Shown piece by piece: positions 1 through 8,689 of a stretch of 21,125 nucleotides of DNA. Numbering within the stretch: position 1 is the stretch's first letter; each line of letters opens with the position of its first letter. The notes under the pieces were generated by a model. It saw only the letters and a program-made list of their open reading frames with translations, had not been told where the DNA came from and made no database searches. Source of the DNA: an uncultured Chitinophagaceae bacterium (GTDB lineage Bacteria; Bacteroidota; Bacteroidia; Chitinophagales; Chitinophagaceae); contig CALKVC010000160.1 of assembly GCA_937996595.1 (NCBI GenBank), forward strand, positions 1 through 21,125, read 5' to 3'. Made by a program: the position numbers and the translations under genes.

Positions 1-2
1 GC

Positions 3-2804
3 CACCCGGCCTTTGCCGATCTGGACAGCGACGGCATCCTGGAAATGGTGGTGGGGAATTACCGCGGCGGCTTGTCCATGTTTCGCACCGTGCTGGTTGA
101 TTGCAGCACGGCCGTGGTAAACCCGCATCCGCTAAGCCCGAAACTGAAACTTACCCCTAATCCGGGTAATACGTTAACTTCTCTTTCCTCAGTTTGCCCG
201 GGTGTTGCATTTAACCTTACGCTGCAAAATTCTACCAGTGGTTCAGGTGTAACTTACCAATGGCAGTCTTCTTCAGCCCAGGCTGGTCCATATACTGATA
301 TTCCTGGCGCTACCAGTTCTTCTTATAATACCACATTAACTGCTACAACTTATTATCAGTGTATAGTTACCTGTGCAGGCAACCCCGCAGCCACTTCAGC
401 ACCTGTTGAGGTTCAATTAACACCTTCTTCCGGTTGTTATTGTGCTGCAGGCTCTACCGATGTTGACCCTACATTTGAAAAAATTGCTTTAGTAGAATTT
501 GGCACTATCAATAATGCTTCTACATCAAATGGAGGATATGAGAATTTCACAAACTTAACCCCGGTTGCTTCTTTTGCAGCAGGCAGTGCAAATAATATAA
601 GGATTACCGGTAACGGAAATACATATGCCGGCGACGTGGTTAGGGTTTGGATAGATTATAACCAAAACGGTAACTTCACAGATGCAGGTGAACTGGCTTA
701 CCAGTCTCCTCAAAGTGCCGGCCCTTACAATGGGGTTATCACCTTCCCGGTTAATGCCACAAATGGTAATACCAGGATGAGGATCCGTTTGTATGATGCC
801 GTTTTCGGAAACGGAACAACCGGCCCTTGCGGAAATAACACGTATGGCCAGGTTGAAGATTATACCATCAATATCACTCCATGTATCCCGGGTGTTATTG
901 GTACACAACCTGCAAACGCCACTTCATATTGCTCTGGCAATGCTTCTTTCACAGTAGCAACAACCGGAACAGCGCTTACCTATCAATGGCAGGAAAGGCC
1001 AAATGCAACATCACCATGGACAATCATTTCCAACGGAGGATTATATTCCGGTGCTACTACACCAACTTTAACTTTAACTGACCTTACCAGCAATTACAAT
1101 GGTCGTCAGTACCAGGTTGCAGTAGGCGGACCATGTACGCCGATTGTGTTGTCAAGTGTTGCTACCTTAACTGTTGGACCATTGGTTGCTTCAGTTAACC
1201 CAACTTCTGCCACTATTTGTAACGGTACCATCCAGCAGTTATCTTTAACGGCCACAGCGCCTCCAACAACTGTAACGTTCAGTTCTGGCCCATTAACATT
1301 GGCTATACCTGATCTTACTGAAAATGGCGTTAACCACACCATAAATGTAAACACTATACCAGTTGGAGCTATCATCACAAAAATTGCTGTAAAGTTCAAC
1401 CTGGCCCATACTTATTGCGGCGATGTACTGATGAACCTGAAAGCGCCAAACGGACAGATCCTGAACCTGGTTAAATACCTTACAGGAACTGGTAACCAGG
1501 CCGGTACTTATCCTAATACCGGTTTTGTAAATACAGTTATCAGCTCAACAGGTACAGTTGCTTTAGGCACTGTAACTGCACAACCAATTACCGGTACTTT
1601 CAGGGCTGATGCTATCAACACCCCGATTGCCGGTGTTACAGTACAAAATCCTGCCGGATTTGTTTCCAATGCTGCTGCGTTCATTGATTTGTATTCAGTT
1701 CCTAATGGCGACTGGACACTGGCTTTAGCAGACGGTGGCCCGGCAGATGTGGGAACCCTCACTTCATGGTCAATGGATATCACTTACGGTGCGCCGTTCT
1801 CCGGTATCTGGTCACCTGCAACAGGACTTTACACTGATGCTGCTGCAACAATCCCTTATGTTGCCGGTACATTACAAAATACCGTTTATGCACAACCTAC
1901 GGTATCTACTGATTATTCAGTTACCATCAGTACACCAAACTGTACTTCTGCTCCAACAGTTATTCCAATTGTGGTGGCTAATTCAGTTACCGGTCAAATT
2001 GTTTCTTCACCTGCTACATCAAGCATCTGTTTAAACAACAATACTTCATTTACTATTAGCGGAGCAAGTGGAAACCCAATCACTTACCAGTGGCAGGTTA
2101 GTACAGACGGAGGAACTACATGGAATAATATCACCAATGGCGGTGTTTACAGTGGTGCAACAACAACTACTTTAAACTTAACCGGCGTTCCTGCAAGCTT
2201 TAACGGTAACCAATACAGGGCTGTATTAAGTGTGGCAGCCTGTTCAAGCACAGCGAATTCATCTGCATCAACATTAACAGTGAATTCTTTACCTGCAGTT
2301 ACGTTAAGTGCTGCTCCTTACACAAAACTATATCCTGGTTTACAAACCACTATTGCTGCAGCTTCAAATCCGAATGCTACTTCATATCAATGGTATAAGG
2401 ATGGAGTTGTAGTTCCAGGTGCTACAGGTAGCAGTATCAATGTAGACGTAGATGGCCTTGGTGCTTACAGTGTAGCTGTTACTGATGTAAACGGATGTAA
2501 TAACACATCAGCTGCTTTAACCATTTCAGAAGCAGCAAACGATGTTCTGTTCATCTATCCTAGCCCTAACACTGGTCAATTCCAGGTAAGGTATTATAAC
2601 CTGGCTGGCAACGCAGTTAATCCACGTACACTTTCAATCTTTGATTCAAAAGGTGCAAGGGTATACTCTAGGACTTACAACATCACTTTGCCTTACAGCA
2701 GGATGGATGTTGACATGAGTAACTACAGCAAAGGAATTTACCGTGTAGAACTTGGAGATGTGAATGGTAAACGCATCAAAACCGGTTCAGTAATCATACT
2801 GTAA
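3..2804 (+). CDS. Secreted multidomain Ig/GEVED/P-domain protein with T9SS sorting domain (5' partial)
   Basis: The reading frame is open through the left edge, so the N-terminus and signal peptide are missing; the ATG at 45 is internal. Visible in order: an FG-GAP/VCBS-like repeat (DLDSDG...VVGNYRGG, nt 18-75); an Ig-like module with YQWQSS (nt ~150-425); a GEVED domain (VWIDYNQNG...GQVEDYTINI, nt ~635-880); a second Ig-like module (YQWQER, nt ~890-1170); a proprotein-convertase P-domain (nt ~1280-1790, ending VPNGDWTLALADGG...); two more Ig-like modules (YQWQVS and YQWYKD, nt ~2010-2545); and a type A T9SS C-terminal domain (FIYPSPNTGQF...KTGSVIIL, nt ~2545-2801). No protease catalytic domain is visible. 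By family knowledge it is exported by SecYEG and T9SS and displayed on or released from the surface; an adhesin or matrix role is inference. It is paralogous to the next gene from PNPGNT onward. The first ~145 bases are much richer in GC than the rest. Confidence 0.85.
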   Translation, partial: HPAFADLDSDGILEMVVGNYRGGLSMFRTVLVDCSTAVVNPHPLSPKLKLTPNPGNTLTSLSSVCPGVAFNLTLQNSTSGSGVTYQWQSSSAQAGPYTDIPGATSSSYNTTLTATTYYQCIVTCAGNPAATSAPVEVQLTPSSGCYCAAGSTDVDPTFEKIALVEFGTINNASTSNGGYENFTNLTPVASFAAGSANNIRITGNGNTYAGDVVRVWIDYNQNGNFTDAGELAYQSPQSAGPYNGVITFPVNATNGNTRMRIRLYDAVFGNGTTGPCGNNTYGQVEDYTINITPCIPGVIGTQPANATSYCSGNASFTVATTGTALTYQWQERPNATSPWTIISNGGLYSGATTPTLTLTDLTSNYNGRQYQVAVGGPCTPIVLSSVATLTVGPLVASVNPTSATICNGTIQQLSLTATAPPTTVTFSSGPLTLAIPDLTENGVNHTINVNTIPVGAIITKIAVKFNLAHTYCGDVLMNLKAPNGQILNLVKYLTGTGNQAGTYPNTGFVNTVISSTGTVALGTVTAQPITGTFRADAINTPIAGVTVQNPAGFVSNAAAFIDLYSVPNGDWTLALADGGPADVGTLTSWSMDITYGAPFSGIWSPATGLYTDAAATIPYVAGTLQNTVYAQPTVSTDYSVTISTPNCTSAPTVIPIVVANSVTGQIVSSPATSSICLNNNTSFTISGASGNPITYQWQVSTDGGTTWNNITNGGVYSGATTTTLNLTGVPASFNGNQYRAVLSVAACSSTANSSASTLTVNSLPAVTLSAAPYTKLYPGLQTTIAAASNPNATSYQWYKDGVVVPGATGSSINVDVDGLGAYSVAVTDVNGCNNTSAALTISEAANDVLFIYPSPNTGQFQVRYYNLAGNAVNPRTLSIFDSKGARVYSRTYNITLPYSRMDVDMSNYSKGIYRVELGDVNGKRIKTGSVIIL

Positions 2805-2826
2805 CCTAAAAAAAATATCTTTTCAG

Positions 2827-2854
2827 AAACCCCGGTTAATCCGGGGTTTTTTTT
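2827..2854 (+). terminator. Rho-independent terminator after the first T9SS protein
   Basis: Stem AACCCCGG (2828-2835), loop TTAAT, stem CCGGGGTT (2841-2848), then a run of T. It starts 23 bases after the stop codon and ends transcription before the second paralog, so the two large genes are probably separate transcription units. Confidence 0.92.
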
Positions 2855-3063
2855 ATCATATCTGGTTGTAATTCCTTATAATCCTGATACTTAAATCAGT
2901 ATTGATTTGTCTTTTGACGAATTTGTTTAACTATCAGATTTTTAAAAAAAAAGGAAATATGCGGAATAAACAATATTGAAATAGTAAAACAATATCTACT
3001 CACAATTGATGAATTACATATTCAATAAATACTAATATAATTAAAAGCCCATTTTTTCAATTG

Positions 3064-3093
3064 TTGAAAACATGAAAAAATATCATACTTTTA
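3064..3093 (+). promoter_or_regulatory. Bacteroidota-type promoter for the second T9SS protein
   Basis: TTG at 3064-3066, a 19-base spacer, and TACTTTTA at 3086-3093. This matches the Bacteroidota housekeeping consensus (-33 TTG, -7 TAnnTTTG) except for the last base of the -7 box. Transcription would start near 3098-3100, giving a leader of about 55 bases. The gene start has no Shine-Dalgarno sequence, as is usual in this phylum. Confidence 0.6.
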
Positions 3094-3100
3094 TGCAATA

Positions 3101-3129
3101 ATGTACCTGTATTAATTGAACAGGTATAT
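3101..3129 (+). repeat. Inverted repeat / 5'-end hairpin in the leader
   Basis: TACCTGT (3104-3110) and ACAGGTA (3120-3126) form a perfect 7-bp inverted repeat around a 9-base loop; two further A-T pairs and a G-T pair extend it outward. It would lie almost exactly at the 5' end of the transcript from the promoter at 3064-3093, so it could be an mRNA-stabilising 5' hairpin or, as DNA, an operator. Function is inference. Confidence 0.5.
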
Positions 3130-3154
3130 TTTTAACTAACTAAATTTTCTGCTC

Positions 3155-6100
3155 ATGAAATTATTTTACAAAAAGAACCTGGTCGCAGTTTGCCTGCTGA
3201 TCATGACTGTTTTGTTTACAACTGGACTAAAAGCCCAGATCCTTTTCAGCGAAAGCTTTAATACGGCTGTTCCGCTTCCAACCGGATGGGCGCAACAGAA
3301 TTTAAGTGCTCCAATCGGTACGGTACCTGACTGGGGACAGGGTGTAAATACTGTTTTTAATTCCAACAGTGGTGCACCAACTGCTTACATCCGTGCCAAC
3401 TTCAATAGTGTGGCAGGTGCCAATACAATCAGCAACTGGTTATTTACACCTTCGGTAACCATCAAAGACGGTGACCAGTTTACCTTTTATACCCGTACTA
3501 CCACTCCTGGCGCAACCGTGTTCCCGGACAGGTTGCAGGTTAGGTTAAGTACCAACGGAACCAGCACCAATGTGGGATCAAGCAATACCAGTGTTGGTGA
3601 TTTCAGTACTTTATTGCTTGATATCAATCCAACTTATTCTACTACAGTATATCCAAGTGTTTGGACTCAATATACCATTACTATTTCGGGTGTGCCAACT
3701 CCCACTCCCGGCAGGATAGCATTCAGGTATTTTGTGGAAGATGGCGGCCCTAGCGGAAATAATTCCGATTATATAGGGATAGATGATGTGGTTTATACAA
3801 CTTTTGGAGCAGCCTGCACGGGTACACCTGACCCGGGTAATACCATATCTTCAGCAGCAACTGTTTGTCCGAATATCAACTTCATATTATCACTTCAGAA
3901 CAACGTTCCCGGTTCTGGTATAACTTATCAATGGCAGTCATCACCTGACGGTGCCGCATGGACGAATATTGCCGGTGCTACCTCTTCAACATTAACAACC
4001 AGCCAGACAGCGGCAACTTATTACAGGTGTAACGTTACCTGCTCCGGCAATACGGGTGCATCTGCATCAATGCAGGTTGGCATGAGTGCACCAACATCAT
4101 GCTATTGCCAGCCACCTGCTTCAGATTGTACAGACGGCGATGAAATTTTGAATGTAACTGCTGCCGGCATTAATAACAACAGTACCTGCAGCGGGCCTTC
4201 TGCTTATTCCAATTATACTTCAACCGTTGCTCCTGGTTCAATTGCGGCAGGCATGTCAATGCCAATGTCTGTAACAGTTGGAAATGGAGGTGCAGAATCT
4301 GTTGGTGTATGGATTGATTACAACCAGAACGGTGTATTTGAAGCAACTGAATTCACATCATTAGGATCCGGAAACAATACAACCATAAACGGAACGGTAA
4401 TACTACCCGGTAATGCGCTGGTTGGACTTACAACCATGAGGGTACGTGTTAAATTCGGTGCTGTATTCCCTGCAGGCAATGCATGTACTGGATACACATA
4501 CAGCGAAACAGAAGATTATGCACTCAACATCACTCCTTGTATTCCGGGTACAATCAGTACACAACCTGCTGCATCTGTAACTTCATATTGCTCTGGCAAT
4601 GCCAGCATCAGTGTTACAGCAGTAGGTACTTCTCTTACATATCAATGGCAGGAAAGGCTGAATGCCACTTCTCCATGGACAATAATTGCCAATGGTGGTG
4701 TATATGCTGGTGCTTCTACCGCTACGCTAACATTAACTGACATTACAACCAATTTCAACGGGCGCCAATACAGGGTTGCAATAGGCGGGCCATGTACTCC
4801 ATTGTTCCTGTCTAATACGTCAACGCTTACTGTTGGGCCGCTGGTTGCAACGGTTAACCCGGCTTCTGCCACCATTTGTAATGGGTCAATACAACAATTG
4901 TCAATTACCACAACAGCGCCTCCTACTACGCTGTCAATTCCTTCGGGCCCATTAACACTTATCATACCTGATAATAACCCTGCCGGTGCAAGCAATACAA
5001 TTACAACCAATGCAGTTCCTGCAGGAGCAATTGTTACAGGAATAAAAGTGAGGTTCTCTTTGGCTCATACATGGCCAGGTGATATTTGCGCTGTATTGAA
5101 AGCACCCAATGGCAGTATCATCAACCTTAATTATTTCATTTCAGCAACAGGAGCTGGTCCGGGTACAGGATATGTAAATACCACATTCAGTTCACAAACA
5201 TCTCCTGTTCTTCCATTGATTGGTACAGCGTCTAACCCATATACCGGCACATTCAGGCCTGATGCTGTGGTAACCCCTGCTACCGGTAACCCTCCTGCCG
5301 GTCCAACTGGTAACCTTCCAACAACCAATAATTTCGCCAACCTGTTTAGCGTTCCAAACGGAAACTGGACACTGGCGATCTATGACGGATTTAATGGTGA
5401 TGAAGGAACATTGAGTACATGGACATTAGAACTTACCTATGGTGCACCTTTCTCTGGAATCTGGAGTCCTGTAACCGGTTTATTTAGTGATGCTGCAGCA
5501 ACAATTCCTTATGTAGCTGGAACATTGGCAAATACCGTATATGCCCAACCATCAGTTTCTACCGATTATAGTGTTTCAATAAGCACTGCAAATTGCACCG
5601 GTACACCTGCAATCGTTCCAATAACTGTTGCCAATTCTATTGGTAATGTTACTGCTCCATCTAACCAGTCAATCTGTGTAAATGGAAATACTTCCTTCAC
5701 AGTATCTGCAGGTAATGGCAATCCGATTACCTACCAATGGCAGGTAAGTACTGATGCCGGTGCATCATGGAACAATATAACCAATGGTGGTGTATATAGC
5801 GGAGCAACAACAGCTACGCTAAATCTTACAGGTGTTCCGGGTTCATTTACCAACAATCAATACCGCGCTGTATTAACGGTTACTGCATGTTCCAGCACAG
5901 AAAATTCAGGCGCTGCAATATTAACTGTTAACCCGCTGCCGGTAATTGTTATCAATGCCGCACCTTATACTAAATTGCATCCGGGCATTACAACAACTAT
6001 CACCGCGGCAGTTTCACCAAATGCAGCGGTAACATACCAATGGTATAAAAACGGTATCGCTGTTCCCGGAGCTACAAATGAAAGAATAGTAGTTGATGTT

Positions 6101-6454
6101 GATAATTTGGGCGACTACAGCGTAATGGTTAATGATGTTAATGGATGTACTAATTCTTCTGCATCTCTTACCATTTCAGAGGCAGCCAATGATATCCTGT
6201 TCATTTATCCTAGCCCTAATACCGGTCAGTTCCAGGTAAGGTACTATAACCTTAATGGAAATGCTGTTAACCCACGTACCCTTTCAATCTATGATTCTAA
6301 AGGTGCCCGTGTTTTCTCAAGAACATACAATATTACCCTCCCTTACAGCAGGATGGATGTTGATATGAGTAATTACAGCAAAGGAATTTACCGCGTTGAA
6401 TTAGGTGATGTTAATGGAAAACGGATCAAGACCGGTTCTGTAGTTATATTATAA
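3155..6454 (+). CDS. Secreted adhesin-like protein: jelly-roll, Ig-like, GEVED and P-domains, T9SS sorting domain
   Basis: A complete 1099-residue protein. Residues 1-28 are a signal peptide (KK, hydrophobic core, LKAQ end). Residues ~29-217 resemble the cleaved-adhesin/choice-of-anchor J jelly-roll domain (ESFNT..LPTGW.., NWLFTPSV, DYIGIDDVVY). Then follow an Ig-like module (~225-310), a GEVED domain (~380-460, VGVWIDYNQNG...SETEDYALNI), Ig-like module (~465-560), P-domain (~590-763, with PGDICAVLKAPNG and VPNGNWTLAIYDG), Ig-like modules (~838-927 and ~935-1008), and a T9SS C-terminal domain (~1012-1099, FIYPSPNTGQF to KTGSVVIL). The P-domain stands without any protease domain. From residue 225 on it aligns module by module with the preceding gene; before that the two differ. 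By family knowledge it is exported to the surface by T9SS; binding a polymer or another cell is inference. Confidence 0.9.
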   Translation: MKLFYKKNLVAVCLLIMTVLFTTGLKAQILFSESFNTAVPLPTGWAQQNLSAPIGTVPDWGQGVNTVFNSNSGAPTAYIRANFNSVAGANTISNWLFTPSVTIKDGDQFTFYTRTTTPGATVFPDRLQVRLSTNGTSTNVGSSNTSVGDFSTLLLDINPTYSTTVYPSVWTQYTITISGVPTPTPGRIAFRYFVEDGGPSGNNSDYIGIDDVVYTTFGAACTGTPDPGNTISSAATVCPNINFILSLQNNVPGSGITYQWQSSPDGAAWTNIAGATSSTLTTSQTAATYYRCNVTCSGNTGASASMQVGMSAPTSCYCQPPASDCTDGDEILNVTAAGINNNSTCSGPSAYSNYTSTVAPGSIAAGMSMPMSVTVGNGGAESVGVWIDYNQNGVFEATEFTSLGSGNNTTINGTVILPGNALVGLTTMRVRVKFGAVFPAGNACTGYTYSETEDYALNITPCIPGTISTQPAASVTSYCSGNASISVTAVGTSLTYQWQERLNATSPWTIIANGGVYAGASTATLTLTDITTNFNGRQYRVAIGGPCTPLFLSNTSTLTVGPLVATVNPASATICNGSIQQLSITTTAPPTTLSIPSGPLTLIIPDNNPAGASNTITTNAVPAGAIVTGIKVRFSLAHTWPGDICAVLKAPNGSIINLNYFISATGAGPGTGYVNTTFSSQTSPVLPLIGTASNPYTGTFRPDAVVTPATGNPPAGPTGNLPTTNNFANLFSVPNGNWTLAIYDGFNGDEGTLSTWTLELTYGAPFSGIWSPVTGLFSDAAATIPYVAGTLANTVYAQPSVSTDYSVSISTANCTGTPAIVPITVANSIGNVTAPSNQSICVNGNTSFTVSAGNGNPITYQWQVSTDAGASWNNITNGGVYSGATTATLNLTGVPGSFTNNQYRAVLTVTACSSTENSGAAILTVNPLPVIVINAAPYTKLHPGITTTITAAVSPNAAVTYQWYKNGIAVPGATNERIVVDVDNLGDYSVMVNDVNGCTNSSASLTISEAANDILFIYPSPNTGQFQVRYYNLNGNAVNPRTLSIYDSKGARVFSRTYNITLPYSRMDVDMSNYSKGIYRVELGDVNGKRIKTGSVVIL

Positions 6455-6474
6455 TAATTCTAATACTTATTTTC

Positions 6475-6504
6475 AAGGCCATCAGATTGATGGCCTTTTT
6501 TTTT
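6475..6504 (+). terminator. Rho-independent terminator after the second T9SS protein
   Basis: Stem GGCCATCA (6477-6484), three-base loop, stem TGATGGCC (6488-6495), then nine T. Two A-T pairs (6475-6476 with 6496-6497) extend the stem. The T-run and following bases (T8-ATCATAT) are the same as after the first paralog's terminator, although the stems differ. Confidence 0.92.
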
Positions 6505-6556
6505 ATCATATACCGAAATAATGCAATATTTATAGGCAAAATCCATCATAATAGCT

Positions 6557-6564
6557 TACCTTTG
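6557..6564 (+). promoter_or_regulatory. -7 promoter element of rpsA
   Basis: TACCTTTG is a perfect match to the Bacteroidota -7 consensus TAnnTTTG. No clear TTG lies 19-21 bases upstream. A start near 6570 would give an rpsA leader of about 25 bases. Confidence 0.7.
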
Positions 6565-6595
6565 CCACCCCGAATAAAACAACGGGAATTTTATT

Positions 6596-8620
6596 ATGTC
6601 TTTCAATATTATTAAACAACTAAACGCAGACGAACAGGAGCCGATAGCATCAGATGCCGAAGCTACTGCGACAACAAACGTACCTGTAGAAATGGCTGTA
6701 GAAACCCCGGTTGAAACAGCAGTAGAAAAACCTGTTGAACAAAAGGTTGAAACGGCTCATGACGACTTCGACTGGTCGCGTGACAAACGTAACGTTGCTG
6801 CATATTCTGCTGAAGAAAAAGCAAAATATGACAATGTATACGACAACACTTTCAAGCAGATCAATGATGGGGAGATGATACAGGCAACTGTTGAATCACT
6901 AACCAAAACTGATGCTGTAGTAAACATCGGCTTCAAAAGCGACGGTTTGATTTCTCTGAATGAATTCAGGGATATTCCGGGTGGTGTAAAAGTGGGTGAT
7001 GTGATTGAAGTAATGGTGGTAGAAAAAGAAGACAGGGACGGAAACCTGAACCTGAGCCGCAAATCGGCACGTATCACCAGGGCCTGGGAAAGGATTGTTG
7101 AAGTTAATAAAACCGGTGAAATCGTTACCGGGCTTGTTACCAGCAAAACTAAAGGCGGATTGATCGTTGATGTGTTTGGTATGGAAACCTTCCTGCCCGG
7201 ATCACAAATTGACGTGAAGCCTGTAACTGATTATGATCAGTTTGTTGGCAAGACAATGGAATTTAAAGTGGTTAAGATCAATGAAGCCATCAAAAATGCC
7301 GTTGTATCACATAAAGCGCTTATTGAAAGTGATATTGAAGCACAGCGCGCTGAAATCATCGGCAAACTTGAAAAAGGCCAGGTACTGGAAGGAACTATCA
7401 AGAACATCACAGACTTTGGTGCATTCCTCGACCTGGGTGGCTTAGACGGTTTATTATACATTACCGATATTTCCTGGGGCCGCATAAACCATCCAAGCGA
7501 AGTGCTTAAGATGGATCAGAAACTGAACGTGGTGGTTCTTGACTTTGATGATGACAAGAAACGTATCAGCTTAGGTTTAAAACAGCTTACGCCGCATCCT
7601 TGGGATACGCTGGCAGAAAACCTGAAAGAAGGTGAAATTGTAAAAGGCAAGGTGGTTAATATTGAAGATTATGGTGCTTTCCTTGAAATCATGCCTGGCG
7701 TGGAAGGGCTGGTTCACGTAAGTGAAATCACCTGGGCAAACACGCCTATCAATGCAAAAGAATTCTTCAAGCTGGGTGATGAATACGAGGCCAAAGTGGT
7801 TACGCTTGACAAGGAAACCCGCAAAATGAGCCTTTCCATCAAACAGATGACTGAAGACCCATGGAGCACCATTGAGAATACGTTCCCTGAAAACAGCCGC
7901 CATATGGGCGTTGTTAAGAACATCACCCCTTACGGTGTTTTTGTTGAATTATCAACCGGCATCGGTGGCATGATTCACATCAGTGATTTAAGCTGGCTGA
8001 AGCGCTTCAATAACCCTAATGAATATACGAAAGTAGGAAACCAGATTGAGGTTATCATACTGAACATAGACAAGGATGGCCGTAAACTGCAGTTAGGGCA
8101 CAAACAGATTGAAGAAGATCCATGGAATTCACTGGAATCAACCTTTGCAGAAGGCTCAATTCATGAAGGCACTGTAGTGAAAAAAGACGATAAGGGCGCT
8201 GTTGTTCAATTACCTTACGGACTTGAAGGTTACGCACCTGCACGCCACCTGGTAAAAGAAGATGGCAAAACCATTACGGCAGATGAAATTGCCAACTTCA
8301 TGGTAATTGAATTTGACCGCAACGACAAACGTATCGTGTTAAGCCATACCCGTTTGTGGGAACAGGAAAAAGAAGAAGAAAAGCAGGTGATCATGAAAGA
8401 AAAGAAGGCAGAAGCTGAAATTACCAAGAAGGCTGTTAAGAATATCCAGAGCAAGGTTGAAAAAGCAACACTTGGAGACCTGGGCGTTCTGGCAGGCCTG
8501 AAAGCCAAAATGGACAGTGATGCCGCATCAGGCGAAAGCAGGGAAACAGCAAAACCTGCAGAAACTGTTGCTAAAGCAACGGACGATTCTGAAGGTGCTA
8601 CAGAACCAACTGCTGAATAA
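6596..8620 (+). CDS. rpsA: 30S ribosomal protein S1
   Basis: 674 residues. It binds mRNA on the small ribosomal subunit and supports initiation on structured or Shine-Dalgarno-poor messages. Six S1/OB-fold repeats can be laid out at about residues 90-158, 173-242, 259-330, 345-417, 432-504 and 519-588; repeats 3 to 5 carry the typical DFGAFL/DYGAFL/PYGVFV and D(I/E)(S/T)W motifs, while the sixth is degenerate. The N-terminal ~85 residues are an acidic, low-complexity extension with repeated V-E-x-(P/A)-V-E units (about 30-50). After the last repeat comes a charged K/E-rich segment and an A/E-rich tail (to 674), typical of Bacteroidota S1. It is a single-gene unit with its own promoter and terminator. 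Its presence fits the lack of Shine-Dalgarno sequences in this window. Confidence 0.97.
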   Translation: MSFNIIKQLNADEQEPIASDAEATATTNVPVEMAVETPVETAVEKPVEQKVETAHDDFDWSRDKRNVAAYSAEEKAKYDNVYDNTFKQINDGEMIQATVESLTKTDAVVNIGFKSDGLISLNEFRDIPGGVKVGDVIEVMVVEKEDRDGNLNLSRKSARITRAWERIVEVNKTGEIVTGLVTSKTKGGLIVDVFGMETFLPGSQIDVKPVTDYDQFVGKTMEFKVVKINEAIKNAVVSHKALIESDIEAQRAEIIGKLEKGQVLEGTIKNITDFGAFLDLGGLDGLLYITDISWGRINHPSEVLKMDQKLNVVVLDFDDDKKRISLGLKQLTPHPWDTLAENLKEGEIVKGKVVNIEDYGAFLEIMPGVEGLVHVSEITWANTPINAKEFFKLGDEYEAKVVTLDKETRKMSLSIKQMTEDPWSTIENTFPENSRHMGVVKNITPYGVFVELSTGIGGMIHISDLSWLKRFNNPNEYTKVGNQIEVIILNIDKDGRKLQLGHKQIEEDPWNSLESTFAEGSIHEGTVVKKDDKGAVVQLPYGLEGYAPARHLVKEDGKTITADEIANFMVIEFDRNDKRIVLSHTRLWEQEKEEEKQVIMKEKKAEAEITKKAVKNIQSKVEKATLGDLGVLAGLKAKMDSDAASGESRETAKPAETVAKATDDSEGATEPTAE

Positions 8621-8639
8621 ACTACTCAGACCTAATAAT

Positions 8640-8668
8640 AAAAAACCCCCGAAATTCGGGGGTTTTTT
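8640..8668. terminator. Symmetric, probably bidirectional terminator between rpsA and the minus-strand gene
   Basis: Six A, stem CCCCCGA (8646-8652), loop, stem TCGGGGG (8656-8662), six T. The A-run on one side and T-run on the other make it a valid intrinsic terminator on both strands, fitting the convergent arrangement of rpsA and the gene at 8843-9247. Confidence 0.93.
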
Positions 8669-8689
8669 ATTAATTGTTTAGACGAAAAT

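Larger units (their letters stand above)
2855..3154. other. AT-rich intergenic region between the tandem paralogs
   Basis: 300 bases without a credible gene. It is very AT-rich. Near its right end it holds a promoter-like pair (3064-3093), overlapped on its left by a small inverted repeat TTCAA-TTG-TTGAA (3056-3068), and an inverted repeat at 3101-3129. Nothing else recognisable was found in 2855-3050. Confidence 0.6.

Noticed and set aside
2545..6454. Recent gene conversion between the two T9SS sorting domains
   Set aside because: Many synonymous differences are present in the shared 3' ends, so selection on the protein explains the similarity better.
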